DNA of 64,000 nt, from positions 20,038,235 to 20,102,234 of the forward strand of contig JANCRA010000005.1 in assembly GCA_024362935.1 (NCBI GenBank). The letters run 5' to 3'. The translations under genes were made by a program, and so were the position numbers. Every line of letters starts with the position of its first letter. The stretch's first letter is position 1. The notes under the pieces were generated by a model that made no database searches, was not told the DNA's origin, and worked only from the letters and a program-made list of their open reading frames with translations. This document shows, piece by piece, positions 1-10,894 of this stretch. This stretch comes from Setophaga petechia. Lineage: Eukaryota; Chordata; Aves; Passeriformes; Parulidae.

Positions 1-348
1 TGACTCCCAACAGTTATGGGTGGCAAAACATAAGAGATGCAGGGTCAGATGGGCACTTTGGGGAGTTCTGTCCATGTTACACCAGATGTGCTTCTCTCTA
101 CACACCTGGTCTGTATGATAGATGATTGTTAAGGCCAGAAACTGGTGGGCTTGGGGAAGTTTGATCTCAAACAGAACTGCAGTTAGACATGTGAGTTTAT
201 ATCCTTCCAATCAAAAATCAAACATTAATTCAAAAAGAAGACCTCAAGCAGTATCTAACAAGATAAAGAATGCAGTAGTAATAAAGAATAAAGCTAAACA
301 ACAAGTAAATAGGCATCTGTAAAGCTAAATTGTTCTGTATTATTTTAG
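1..348 (+). other. DCAF17: DCAF17 intron (partial)
   Basis: Intron sequence upstream of the first visible DCAF17 exon. It ends in a T-rich tract and TTTTAG. Nothing else is recognisable here. Confidence 0.7.
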
Positions 349-454
349 TTCATGGAACAACCATTTGATTTGGGACAAGAATTCAACTGGAATGGTCAGG
401 TGGGAGTTGTAGGAAAGTATCCATTTGGTCTTCCATGCAACATTAAAATAACAG
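349..454 (+). CDS. DCAF17: DCAF17 coding exon a
   Basis: Acceptor TATTTTAG and donor GTAATT. Reads FMEQPFDLGQEFNWNG... through VGKYPFGLPCNIKIT in frame 0 and leaves one base (G), completed by AT of the next exon to give Asp. 35 full codons. The upstream exon is outside the window, so the entry phase is inferred from the open frame and family resemblance. Confidence 0.88.
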
Positions 455-3400
455 GTAATTATGATCTTTGTATTGGCTTGACTGTGGCTTTTATGGATTG
501 ATTGTGGCTTATTTCACACTAAGAAAAAATATTAAAATTACTGTGCTCATATTGTGCTGTAGCTGTATTTCTGGACTTACATTATAGTAAAATGTGCTTC
601 CCTGTACTTCTAATTACAGTAATTATATAGGACACACCAAGAAAAGTGTTAGAGCAACTAAGCTATCTGAAAAGCTTTATTAGCAATGCATGAAATGGAA
701 ACCTCTTTCTTTATTTCTGAGATGCAACTGCTCTTGAGAAAGAGGAAGGACTAGGATATCTGTTAGTAGCACCCAGAAACAGAATATGGTATGTAAGCAA
801 AAGATACGAGAACACGAGCTTGCAGAGGAAATTCAGTGAGACTAAATACAGTTTGTCTGACTTGCATTTTGATATTCTAAGTTGTCAGAAATGTGTCGAT
901 TTCAGTAACATGAATTCCTTAGAAGAGAACAAATTATTAAAAACAATTCTTAAAAATTAAAAACAATTATTAAAAATGCCTCAAATCATTAACTTATAAA
1001 TGTTCTGCATTATGTAATGACTTCTTTCTCTAAAAGCAAACAATGGCTTCTGTTGGTGCATTTGAGATTAGAATTTGGTGCTAAGAATCTTGATGAATGA
1101 GCAAAGCCCAAGACTTCTTTTGAAATTTCTTTTCTTACTTTAAAAATACATTCTCACAAGCCTACACTTGAGGCATCTAAAAAAATTTAAAATTTTGGTT
1201 TCACAAACATCAAAGAATGCATGCATTTATTTATTTAACTTTGAATGTTTCTGTATTAAATGTTTTTTTCAGGTGATTCTCCACATAAAAATGTCTCTTT
1301 TTTCCAGAGTGTCAGATAATAAGAGACAAATCAATCCAGATTTATATAAAAATGAGGGTTAAAGATAAAAGATAAAGTGAGGTTGTAATGCAACATTTTT
1401 TCAAAACGAAGGAATAGGCTGCTATATTTGATGTCTCAGTTTTTGCAAAGGGAAATCTTCCCCCATTTTTTGTCTCCATCTCAATCTGTGAAACCACCAT
1501 TTAATGTTAGGGACCTGTGGCAAACCTGCCGTGGGAACTTTAATAGGAAGATTCGATCTCATGCCTTATAGACCATTATAGTTTTTAGTTTTGAGATTGA
1601 GAACCAGTGTACTGGAGAAAACCTTTTTGATCTTTAATCATATTCAGGAATTTGTAGTTAGGAAGTTTTGAACCCATGATGTACATTTTCATACTTGCTT
1701 TTTGCCAATAGTTTTATTCCTGTGGTTTTTGAGTTTTTTCTTTCAAGAATGAGATGGGCAAATGCTTCAGTGAGCAAGATCTTAGCAGTTTCAGAGTGCA
1801 GGCTTGTATTTACTATGATTTAACTGTGTGTAGTCTTCTTTCTAACTTAAGTCCTAGCCTCCCTACAGAAATTCCCTGAAGGGATGGGCATTATTACAGC
1901 ACTGTTTTTATGGTGTGAGGTACCCAAAAGTGTCTAGAGATCAAAACTTACAGGCTAAGATGTACTATGCTACAGCTCTCAACTGCTGGGGAGGAATTGA
2001 TTTTGGTCACAGTGTGTGATTTTTTGAATGGCCCAGAACTTAAAACTGTAGTTTGATTTATTGTTAGCTGATACAGTAATTTCAGGAAAAAATGCAAGGA
2101 GAAGGACACTTTGTAGAAACCTTTTCTTGTTGTTATTTCTTTGGGTTTTATTTGCATGTAGAACACTTGTTAGTGCTGCCAGGATCAGCTTTTAGAGAAG
2201 TTTGCAGAGTTTAAAGTAAGTAAACAAAGAAGCTCAACTAGAGATTGAAAAGTGGCAAAACTTGGGAAAAGACTTGCAAACAATAAAACAGGAGGTGTCC
2301 AGCAACAGGAGCAAGTGACATACAAGTGGGAATGCTGGAGCTGAGGCAGCAGAATCACATTATCACAGTGGTTTAGGTGGAAACCATGATAGGAAAGGCA
2401 TATTTTAAAGGACCCTCTACTACTCAGTATTGATATACTGTTGAGATACATTTAATTGTATAATTATAATATATAATTTAGTCCATCTACCAGAATTTTG
2501 AGGGACCTTGATATATAAGCTTTATTTAAAAAGCTGTTTGGGTAAAATGTCGCAAGCTTTCTTAACTCATTTTTCATTTTCTTGACAGATTTTAGTATCA
2601 GTAGGTCCTTTGCTTATGCTTCCATCTTCAACATTCTCTACATTTCCAGCAGATGCATAAGTTTTTTATAACATATAGTTTATCTCTTGCACAGAATCTC
2701 CCATTTCTTATGTGTCACTCCAAAAAGCAAATGGGAAACAGCCCCTTTCCAGCTTAGGAAAGACTTCATCTCCATTGGCAGTGAACTAATGCCATTCAAT
2801 CTAAATGGCTCAATTGATGGAAACAGGAACAAAGGAAGAGGAAGAAGCACTCCATAAACATAATATGTGATGTCATATGATAGCACCATTGGCATTAGGA
2901 TAATTATCTAGACACAGCAGAAAAGAACAAGTCAAAATTTGGATAAGACCTTTGGGTCCAGATGAGAGTCTTGTTTTCCTTGCACTAATTTAGTTTGGGT
3001 TTTTAATATTCTGCCTGTTTAAATTCCCCTCGTAATTGCACATCTCCACATTTTGTCAGTTTTTTTCCCCAGCTTTTCTCTGTACTGTTAGAAAGACCTG
3101 GTCTTCAGTCTAAAATTGATTCAGTTATAGCAGCTGTAGAAATTGCTTTAATTTAGCTAGTTGGCAGACGTTGTAAAGTTGATTTCATTAAAAATACCTC
3201 TAATTTAGTAAAAAGAACACTTGTACTATTGGCCTAGTACATCTCAGTAATTTATCCCAACTAAACTGAAAGGAAAACTAGGTACCTTTTGCCATTAATT
3301 GCAAAAAATTCTATATTTTGATTGATTTTTATGAACTCAGCTACAGATTGCATCCATTGTGGTCCACACTATTTTGTTGTATTACACAAAAGGAGAAAGC

Positions 3401-3860
3401 AGAATCTAAATATTCTGTCTTCCTGCATTTAATTCTGTTATTTGAGGTTGCTGCTTGCTGTTTCCAGTTATTTATCACTGGTTTTCTCAAGAGAATAATG
3501 ACCATCTCAATATGGTCTTTGGTCTGTTCATGTGTGCATCCTTTCTCAGACAGATGAGCTGGAATAATTTTAGTTATTTGCTGTGGCTTTGCTTGTAAGT
3601 CAAAGGTACTGGAAGAGTGTTCAGCATCAAGATCTGAGAAGGGAGGGAGGGAAGGAAGAAGAGGGAACTTCAGATGTGCACCTGGGTGCTGGGTGAGGTA
3701 GCACAGCTGGCACTGGAAAAAAGTTAATAGCAAATGTGTTTCCACCAATCCTCAAAAGTTCTGAAGAATTAGTAGCTTTATTGAAATTTAGAATTGTAAG
3801 CATTAATGGAATGATGACTGTTCTGCTGCTAATGATGTTAACGTTATGGAATATTTGCAG

Positions 3861-4003
3861 ATACCCCACCTTTGCTATTTGAAGCATCTTCTCTGGAGAA
3901 TGCATTTCAAATTGGAGGTTACCCTTGGCATTATATCATCACACCAAACAAGAAAAAACATAAAGGAGTCTTCCATATTTGTTCTTTGAAAGACAATGCT
4001 TTG
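3861..4003 (+). CDS. DCAF17: DCAF17 coding exon b
   Basis: Acceptor ATTTGCAG, donor GTAATG. After the split Asp codon it encodes 47 residues, including LFEASSLENAFQIGGYPWHY and KGVFHICSLKDNAL, a strongly DCAF17-like stretch. Ends on a codon boundary. Confidence 0.95.
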
Positions 4004-5384
4004 GTAATGCATTCAGAAAGCAGCTTCTCTGAAATGAATGTGTATTATGTTTGTCTTCTCTTACTCTGAGTAGGTTGTAATACCTTTGTTTACCAGTGCA
4101 GTGCTTTCACAGGCTCACTCCAGTACCAAATTAGCTATCCCATGGAGTCATGTGTAAAATGCTTTCTTCTGAATCAGTGCTTCTCAAATTTCCTTCATTC
4201 CAGTACAACAGTGGTGCAGACAGAACTACACAGCCCTGTATCGTGTCTGAAAAGTCTCATTACCTGCTGCCTTGCATGGTAACATCCTAATGCACTTCTG
4301 ACTAGTCAGCCTACTAAATGCTGACTACAGAATTATTTTAAATTTTATGATGTTGCAGAGTAAATGTCCTTAATGTTTGTAGTTTACCTTTGACTTGAAC
4401 CTTCTTTCTCTCCCTAAAAAAGATGTGATTGCTCAGTTTAATCCCCTTCTGTCCCTATAAAGGTTTTATTAGTTAGTTTAATCTGTTCCTAATTATTTTT
4501 ATGTACTGTTCTTCATATGAATACTATTTCTTGTGAGCTGTCCATCTCAGCTTTTATTTTGAATGTGGAATTGACCCAAAGATCCTTCTGTATTTCAAAC
4601 AACTTCTGGGCCTCTGAAGAGTTTCTTGACTAAAAAGTCTCATCTGTAAATGTCCTTATCTCTTTTGCTTGCCTGATCAATTATTTTCCCTCCTTATTTT
4701 CAAAACTGATGTTCCACAAAATTGTAGCTGAAGATCAATTTTGATTCAAATGGACTTGCAGAATCCTTTCTCATCTGGTTTTTCCTATGTGGGTTGATAT
4801 ATTTGGCAATTGAATTATGGATGTCAGCTAAATTTAATAACAGAAAGCCACTGCCAAATTCCCTAGATTTTGACTGGCTTGCATGTGATTGCTGAAATCA
4901 CAAGTTATTCCAGGCTTACATGCTCCACAAAGAATTTGCACAGAAGAGGCTAAGCCTGAGGTTTGAAGCCCAAGTTGAACTCTGTGCTAATGTTTGTTGC
5001 ATGTCTTTCCACATGCCATGTCTTGGATACTCAAATAGCTGGAATTGTTGAAGTGTTTGCACAGTGTAGGTTAAATCTTCATTCTGCTTAGTTTCAGGAG
5101 ACAATATATAGGACAATATATAGCTAAGGTACAAGGTTATTGCTTATTGCATATTAAAAATCTCAAAACTACTTCACTGAATATCTTGAGAATTGGAACT
5201 GAGTTTTTTTTTTACTGTTGTTGTTGGTTTTATTATTGTTCCACTGCCATCCTTCTGGTCATGTTTAGGAGCAATACTTACAAAGCTCCAGAGGTATATA
5301 GTGAGGAGCTCAGTATTTCCTCTTTAATTAGATCAGGGAAACTTTCAAAATACTAATATTCTGAATTTTCCTTTTCTTCTTCAG

Positions 5385-5494
5385 GCAAAAAATGGCATAC
5401 AGGATATGAAATGCTGTTCACTTGAACCTGACTGGATATATTTCCATCCAGATATGTCAGGCAGAATAATCCACGTGGGACCAAATTTGATAAA
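5385..5494 (+). CDS. DCAF17: DCAF17 coding exon c
   Basis: Acceptor CTTCTTCAG, donor GTATGA. Encodes AKNGIQDMKCCSLEPDWIYF then HPDMSGRIIHVGPNLI, and leaves AA for a split Lys codon. Confidence 0.95.
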
Positions 5495-5888
5495 GTATGA
5501 GCCTTTTTTACTCAAATCTTTTATTCATTAGAGAAGTTGCATAACTGCATAAATTTAGTAGTCTGACGATTTGCAGGCCCAAACACTCATCAGACTATAG
5601 AAACTATAAAATTTATTAATTTTTCAGAATCAAACGTTCTTCTAAAAACATCTGCAGATTTTGGTGTGATGAATATGAGCACTAGAGGCCACAGTTTACA
5701 TTTTGATATGAAAAATACTCAAGGACCATTGTATCAAAATTCCACTGATAAACATAAATTACCAAAATAACTGATTTCCATTTTTTTATTTACAATGTTT
5801 TAATGTACTAGATAAAAAAATTCTATAGAAATGTTGTAGTAAGCAGATTGGAATACATGACTTACTTTGTAATTTGTTTCTTTTGTAG

Positions 5889-5976
5889 AGTCTTAAAGCT
5901 TAAGGAAGTTAAAAATCATGCAGATCAAATGGAGATTGCAGAAGATTTTACGATTGTAGCCAACAGAGAAAACTGT
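5889..5976 (+). CDS. DCAF17: DCAF17 coding exon d
   Basis: Acceptor TTTTGTAG, donor GTGAGT. The first base completes Lys; then 29 codons read VLKLKEVKNHADQM and EIAEDFTIVANRENC. Ends on a codon boundary. Confidence 0.94.
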
Positions 5977-7514
5977 GTGAGTTTAGTGTCTGAGATCACA
6001 GTGTGGGGTTTTGGGCTACAAACAGGGGTTTGCATATTTGAGTAATCACTGTGTTTTATGGGCTTTATCCAAGGTTTATTGAAAGACATGTTCTGTCTTC
6101 ATTGGACTTGAAGCAGTATGAAAACAATTTTGAAAACAATAACACTTTCAGGATAGATTTCTGAAACCTTCAGTCTTTTCTTTAGTTTTCAGTGTTGTTT
6201 AAGGTGTGCAGTGTAACAATGTATCATGGATATAAAACATACTTAAAAGATGGTGACAGATTTCCTTCAAATGAGGGTGCCACCAAGTGATAATGGTGTG
6301 CATCTCTGGTGTTCAGGTAAGTTGATCATACAAATGCTAGAAAAGTTTCGAGTCTCTGATAAGTTAGGGGTAAGTCTTCATAAGACAACAAAGACACTAC
6401 ATTGCTTCCAAAAGTCCATTCCTTTTCCTGGCCATGCATGCCTGTCATTCTCTTGTGCCAAATTTGGCATTCATCTAACCCTTGGTGAGCCAAATCAGTG
6501 CTCTAAAATAACAGAACAACCTGGCAGAAAAGGTGAGTGCTCTCTGCTTGCTTGTTTTGCTGAACTGGAGCAGAACAGGACTGAGTCATCAATGGATCAG
6601 CAAGGTAGAACCAAGTGTGAGAGGATGATTTAAAAGTAGTGGTAGAACTGAGCTCTTTAATCACCTCAGTTGTTTCAAGAATCTTCTGTGGTATGGAATC
6701 ACAAAGACAATCTAATGTCAAAAAGGTTAAAGAGCACACATGAAAAAAGTTCTAGGTAGTGCCTGGAACTGTCATTTTGATTCAGCAGACAAGGTTATGT
6801 CTTATCTAAAAGCAAGTTTTTATAGTTTGAATACTGTAAAATGTGCAAATCTGTGATGCTAATTTTTAAGCTTTTTTGGGAAAAAAGGTTTGTGTATTAA
6901 ATATCTTGACAAACTCAAGAACAAAACTTGTATTGAATTCAAAAACTAAACACCAGTTGCCATCTAGTAACTTGCCATACTGCTTTTTGAGAGTTGTGTA
7001 GGTAACTTCTGTTACTGTAAGAAGAAAAATATGAGTTCTAATCCTGCCTATGCTGTGCTTATTCATTTTGACTTCTATTAAGACACTGATAACCTATTTT
7101 TTAATTAATTTCTGGTGTTAATGAAGCCCAGTGGAAGCAGCCATGGTGGTTTAAGATGCTACTTCTCCCATCTTCTGGAAGTAAAAGTTTAAGAAAAATC
7201 AGTGGTGATTTAGCAGTCTTAATTCTCATTCCAGCATCTTGGTTCTAGTCACTTCTGTTCAAAAAATTATGGTAGCTGAGAACCTTTGCCACCTCTGTGG
7301 AACACCTCTGAATATGAGTAAACAGCAATAAAATCTCAGGTAAAATCCCCAAGTTCATGAACTCATAAAGAAAACAGCAGCTCCAGGGCTATGCGTAGCT
7401 AATGAGTAAAACAAGGTCAGAAAGCAAAATGTATGGAACAGATACATTGACAAATGGATAGAAATGACATTGCTCTGAAGTCTAGAGACACTTCTTTTTT
7501 CTGTTTCTCCAAAG

Positions 7515-7598
7515 GTGAACAACAATGTTACTGTAACAGCCTCTGGCCGGGTGGTGAAGAAGCGTTTCACCTTGCTGGATGATGACCCAGAACAAGAG
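7515..7598 (+). CDS. DCAF17: DCAF17 coding exon e
   Basis: Acceptor TCCAAAG, donor GTAACT. 28 codons: VNNNVTVTASGRVVKK then RFTLLDDDPEQE. A symmetric exon (phase 0 on both sides). Confidence 0.95.
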
Positions 7599-8968
7599 GT
7601 AACTGAAGTGAGAGCAGTTCATGGATTGTTTCAGTGTTCAGCTAGCCAGAAGCCAGAAGCCCTTCTTGTTTCAGGGGCAGTGGGTGTAACCATTAGCTCT
7701 CTATGTCCTCGAATTCTTTATTCCTCTTCTCTTTGTCTTCTTCCAATTGCTTCACTGTTTATCATCTTTTCTCCTTGGTCAACATTTGAGTTTTGTATTT
7801 TTTCTTTCTTTCGAGAACTGCTCTTATGCCCCACGTTATCATAATTCCATGTGACTTCAATGGCACAGAAAAGATATGTTAATATAACAAACCATTATTT
7901 TCTCCATTTAAATATCTACTTTGAACATTTCTTATAAAGCATTTTATGAAATGAAAGAAACTTTTTCTTTTCCTCTGCTTTAGGATCCTCTTGTCTTTTT
8001 TAAAGTATCTCCCAACTTTATTTTTCTCTCTGAGTTACTTTGATTGGATTGTAGGATAAGGTGTTGAGCACTTTTCCTTTACGTAACTGCCTCTTGAGAT
8101 TGAAAACACCACTTGAGTCTTTAAGGAACATGAAAAATATTTTTAGCTCTCTGTCTAGAGCTGGATCTGTAATTGACATAAGTACAACAAGTAAAATTCA
8201 TCAGTTTCTCGCAGTCACTTCTATTCTTTATTCTGAGGAAATAGATTTTACTATGGTAAAAACACAGCACAGTCCAGTATAACCCTCAAGGGTCTGCAGT
8301 TTATTTCTATTCACTTTTTCTTTAACCATAATAAAAGTAATTGCACACTAATTTTTTTTCCTGTTGTTACACTTGTGATTCCAGTAAATGTTTTTGCATT
8401 ATGGAAGAAAAGGAAAGGCTTGAATTTAAAGTATGTCACAGTGAGATAAAGGCAATTAAGGTCATTCACAATCTTCATATTTTGGTGTCAGTTCTTCACT
8501 GACCTATAATCTGTGGAGCAAGAGAGATCTGGACACAACATACAGATATTCATGGAATTACTCTAATGTACCCATTCCCTCAAAAGCAATGATGGTTTAA
8601 AGCTACACTATCTAATAACATCTCTGCTTCAAGAGCCTAAATATACTTCTTGGTCACTTTAGAAGTACTTGTTTTATATTTCTTATATGTTCCATATAAA
8701 ATACATGCACTTGCACATTAGGATTTTTCAGAACACCACTTCCTTTTCTCCTGCTTAAGGAATTTTGCTGAAATACCTTGACAGCTCATGTTGGGAAAAA
8801 TGCCTGTTGGGTATCAGGCTCCCAAAGTTTTCTTTTGGATGAGAAGACTTAAGAACTACAATTTGCCCAATACTACTTTCACATGAAGAAGAAATAGCTA
8901 TGCAATTTAGGTAGAGGGGAATGTGAATTTGTGTTTGATTTGTAAACTTGAGGTTTGTTTTTCCTAAG

Positions 8969-9124
8969 ACATTCAAAATTGTGGACTATGAAGATGAATT
9001 GGATTTACTATCCACTGTGGCAGTTACTCAGATAGGAGCTGATGGAAGAGCTCACCTTGACTTTCATTGCAATGAACATGGGATTCTACTTAAGAGTATT
9101 CCATTAAAGGAGTCCTGGGATGTG
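8969..9124 (+). CDS. DCAF17: DCAF17 coding exon f
   Basis: Acceptor TTCCTAAG, donor GTGAGG. 52 codons, including TFKIVDYEDELDLLSTVAVT, HLDFHCNEHG and LLKSIPLKESWDV. Phase 0 on both sides. Confidence 0.96.
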
Positions 9125-9877
9125 GTGAGGAAAATTCTTGTCTTTGTTCCCATTGTCTCTTCCCCATACTCATTCACATATCACTTCTGTTCAGATTTTA
9201 AGCAGGTATATAAGTAGCAAAGGGATGAGATTTGCATAAAATAACAATTACAATTCTAAAATTTTAAGTACTCCATCAGACAGTAGTTAATTTACCTGAA
9301 AATCTCCATTATTTGAAATCATGATTATGGGGGTTTTTCTTGGTTGTTTTGTTTGGGGAAAGGATTGTCCTTAATGTATTTCCTGAAGTATTTATCAACT
9401 TAAATACTCCCCGGCTAGTTACGTCAGACTAACTTTTCAACTTGTAAAGACTCTCCCTGGTTTAACTTGAAGTACTCATGCATAAAATGAAGCACAGACC
9501 TCACTGTATACATATTTGGGAAGATGGAATGGGCTGTTCATCAGTCCAAGTTTAGGTGGACATCCAGCTTAGATGGTCTGAAATTTTCAGCACTGTTATG
9601 CCTCTTTTATCATTGACTGCATAGGCAACTTGTGATCTTAAATCAGATGCTCTGAACTTAGATTCCTAAAATAGGGATGTGAGAAACCTCTCAAAAGTTT
9701 TTAAATTCTGTCCTTTATCTGGAAGAGTAATCTCTGTGTATCCACACAAAATTTCTGCCTGATCATGGAGTTCACCACTGTTAAATATTTTTTGTTCCTG
9801 GTGGAAAATGATAGATATTAGCAAGTTGTAGAAATAGAGACTGCAACCTGAACTTTTTTTTTTTTTTCTCATTTCAG

Positions 9878-10003
9878 ACTTACAGTCATGAAGTTTACTT
9901 TGACAAAGACCTCGTATTGCATATAGAACAGAAGCCTAATAGGAGATTCAGTTGTTATGTTTACCAAATGGTATGTGATACTGCAAGAGATGATGATCCT
10001 TAA
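9878..10003 (+). CDS. DCAF17: DCAF17 terminal coding exon
   Basis: Acceptor CTCATTTCAG after a run of 15 or more T. Encodes TYSHEVYFDKDLVLHIEQKP, then NRRFSCYVYQMVCDTARDDD, then Pro and TAA at 10001-10003. The last codons (from 9977) lie inside a tandem duplication that continues into the 3' UTR, so the tail may differ from other birds. Confidence 0.94.
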   Translation, partial: TYSHEVYFDKDLVLHIEQKPNRRFSCYVYQMVCDTARDDDP

Positions 10004-10244
10004 TGCTTTACAAAAAACCAGGAAGTGTTTAGTAAAAAAAGGAGGGAGAACTTTTGTATATATTTAAGCCATAAACACCAGCTACAGAGGATTTTGGATG
10101 CTATTTAAGGATACTGCAAGAGATCATAATTCTTAATGCTATAAAATAAATCAGAAAGTGTTTTTGTAAAAAAAGGAGGGAGAACTTTTGTATATATTTA
10201 AGCCATAAACACCAGCTACAGAGGATTTTGGATGCTATTTAAGG
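9977..10244 (+). repeat. 133-bp direct tandem duplication across the DCAF17 stop codon
   Basis: Copy 1 starts at 9977 (GATACTGCAAGAGAT) and copy 2 at 10110 with the same 15 bases. The last about 80 bp (AAAAAAAGGAGGGAGAAC to CTATTTAAGG) are essentially identical, while the segment just after the stop has diverged by several substitutions and a one-base indel. Copy 1 holds the last codons and stop of DCAF17. Copy 2 still has a stop codon in the equivalent frame and lies in the 3' UTR. Confidence 0.93.
10145..10150 (+). terminator. DCAF17: Candidate proximal DCAF17 poly(A) signal
   Basis: AATAAA, 142 nt after the stop, followed by a GU-rich GTGTTTTTGT. It is present only in copy 2 of the duplication; copy 1 has ACAAAAAACC at this place. 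Other AATAAA hexamers lie at 10585, 11099 and 11154, so the true 3' end is unproven. Confidence 0.4.
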
Positions 10245-10534
10245 ACTCCGTACATAGTAGTCAACTACTGGTTTTCTGGCTGAATTTAATCTTAACATTT
10301 TGTACTACTAGATAAGGTCTTGTTTCTTTTTTTCTTTGTGACACTGTACACTTGCCTGTAGTTTATCATTGCTTTTCATGTATTCACCAGCTCATCATTA
10401 GTGCTAGGTGCAGCATTTATTGCTTCTCTTCAGCGATAGGGTTCAAATACTGGACATCAAGGAGAAAGATGTGGACTTACCCTTTACCTACCATCTGCTA
10501 TGATCAGTCTTACATAGTTCTACCTATGCAACTC

Positions 10535-10894
10535 TGATGATGCCTTAAGAGGCTACCTAAAACAGAGGCTAGACAGTGTTAAAGAATAAAGTAGGTATTT
10601 ATAGAAAGGCCTTCAAAGGATACACCTTGGGCAGTACAAGAGCCTGGCTTGGCTCCCCCCAAGGTGGATGACAGGTCACATGCTTTCACACTTTTCTAAG
10701 TTTTGGTCCATTTACATACTGGGGTTAACTGTCCAATTACAGCTTCAGGTTATGAAGTCCCATGCTCTCAGATTGCTCTCCTCAGTTCACTGTTGATTAT
10801 GCTTTTTGGGCCTGAAGCTGCAATGGTGTCCTTGGTTCTCGGGCTGGAAAAGGATTGTTTTGTCTAATGGAACTGTGAAGAGAACTTGCTAACA
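10535..10894. mobile_element. Solo LTR-like endogenous retroviral element
   Basis: A segment of about 360 bp bounded by TG...CA. The inside (GGGCAGTACAAGAGCCTGGC, TTTGGTCCATTTACATACTG, GGGCTGGAAAAGGATTGTTT) resembles LTR sequences common in passerine genomes, as remembered rather than searched. Read on the minus strand there is a CTATAAATAC TATA-like box near the far end, which would fit U3-R-U5 order on that strand. There is no internal retroviral coding sequence, so it would be a solo LTR. I could not identify target-site duplications. Confidence 0.55.

Larger units (their letters stand above)
455..9877 (+). other. DCAF17: DCAF17 introns
   Basis: Introns at 455-3860, 4004-5384, 5495-5888, 5977-7514, 7599-8968 and 9125-9877. 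They are AT-rich with homopolymer runs. I recognise no further exon, RNA gene or transposon in them. Confidence 0.7.
1..10250 (+). other. DCAF17: DCAF17 gene, 3' part (gene span)
   Basis: DDB1- and CUL4-associated factor 17 (C2orf37), a nuclear/nucleolar protein that acts as substrate receptor of CUL4-DDB1 E3 ligases; loss of the human gene causes Woodhouse-Sakati syndrome (established knowledge). Seven plus-strand exons (349-454, 3861-4003, 5385-5494, 5889-5976, 7515-7598, 8969-9124, 9878-10003) join without a phase error into 813 nt, that is 270 residues plus stop. Human DCAF17 has about 520 residues, so this is the C-terminal half; the 5' exons lie left of the window. Recognisable stretches include SSLENAFQIGG, DWIYFHP, TASGRVVKK, DYEDELDLL and HIEQKPNR. 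All introns have GT/AG ends. No in-frame stop or frameshift is seen, so the copy looks functional. The 3' end is only estimated. Confidence 0.95.
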
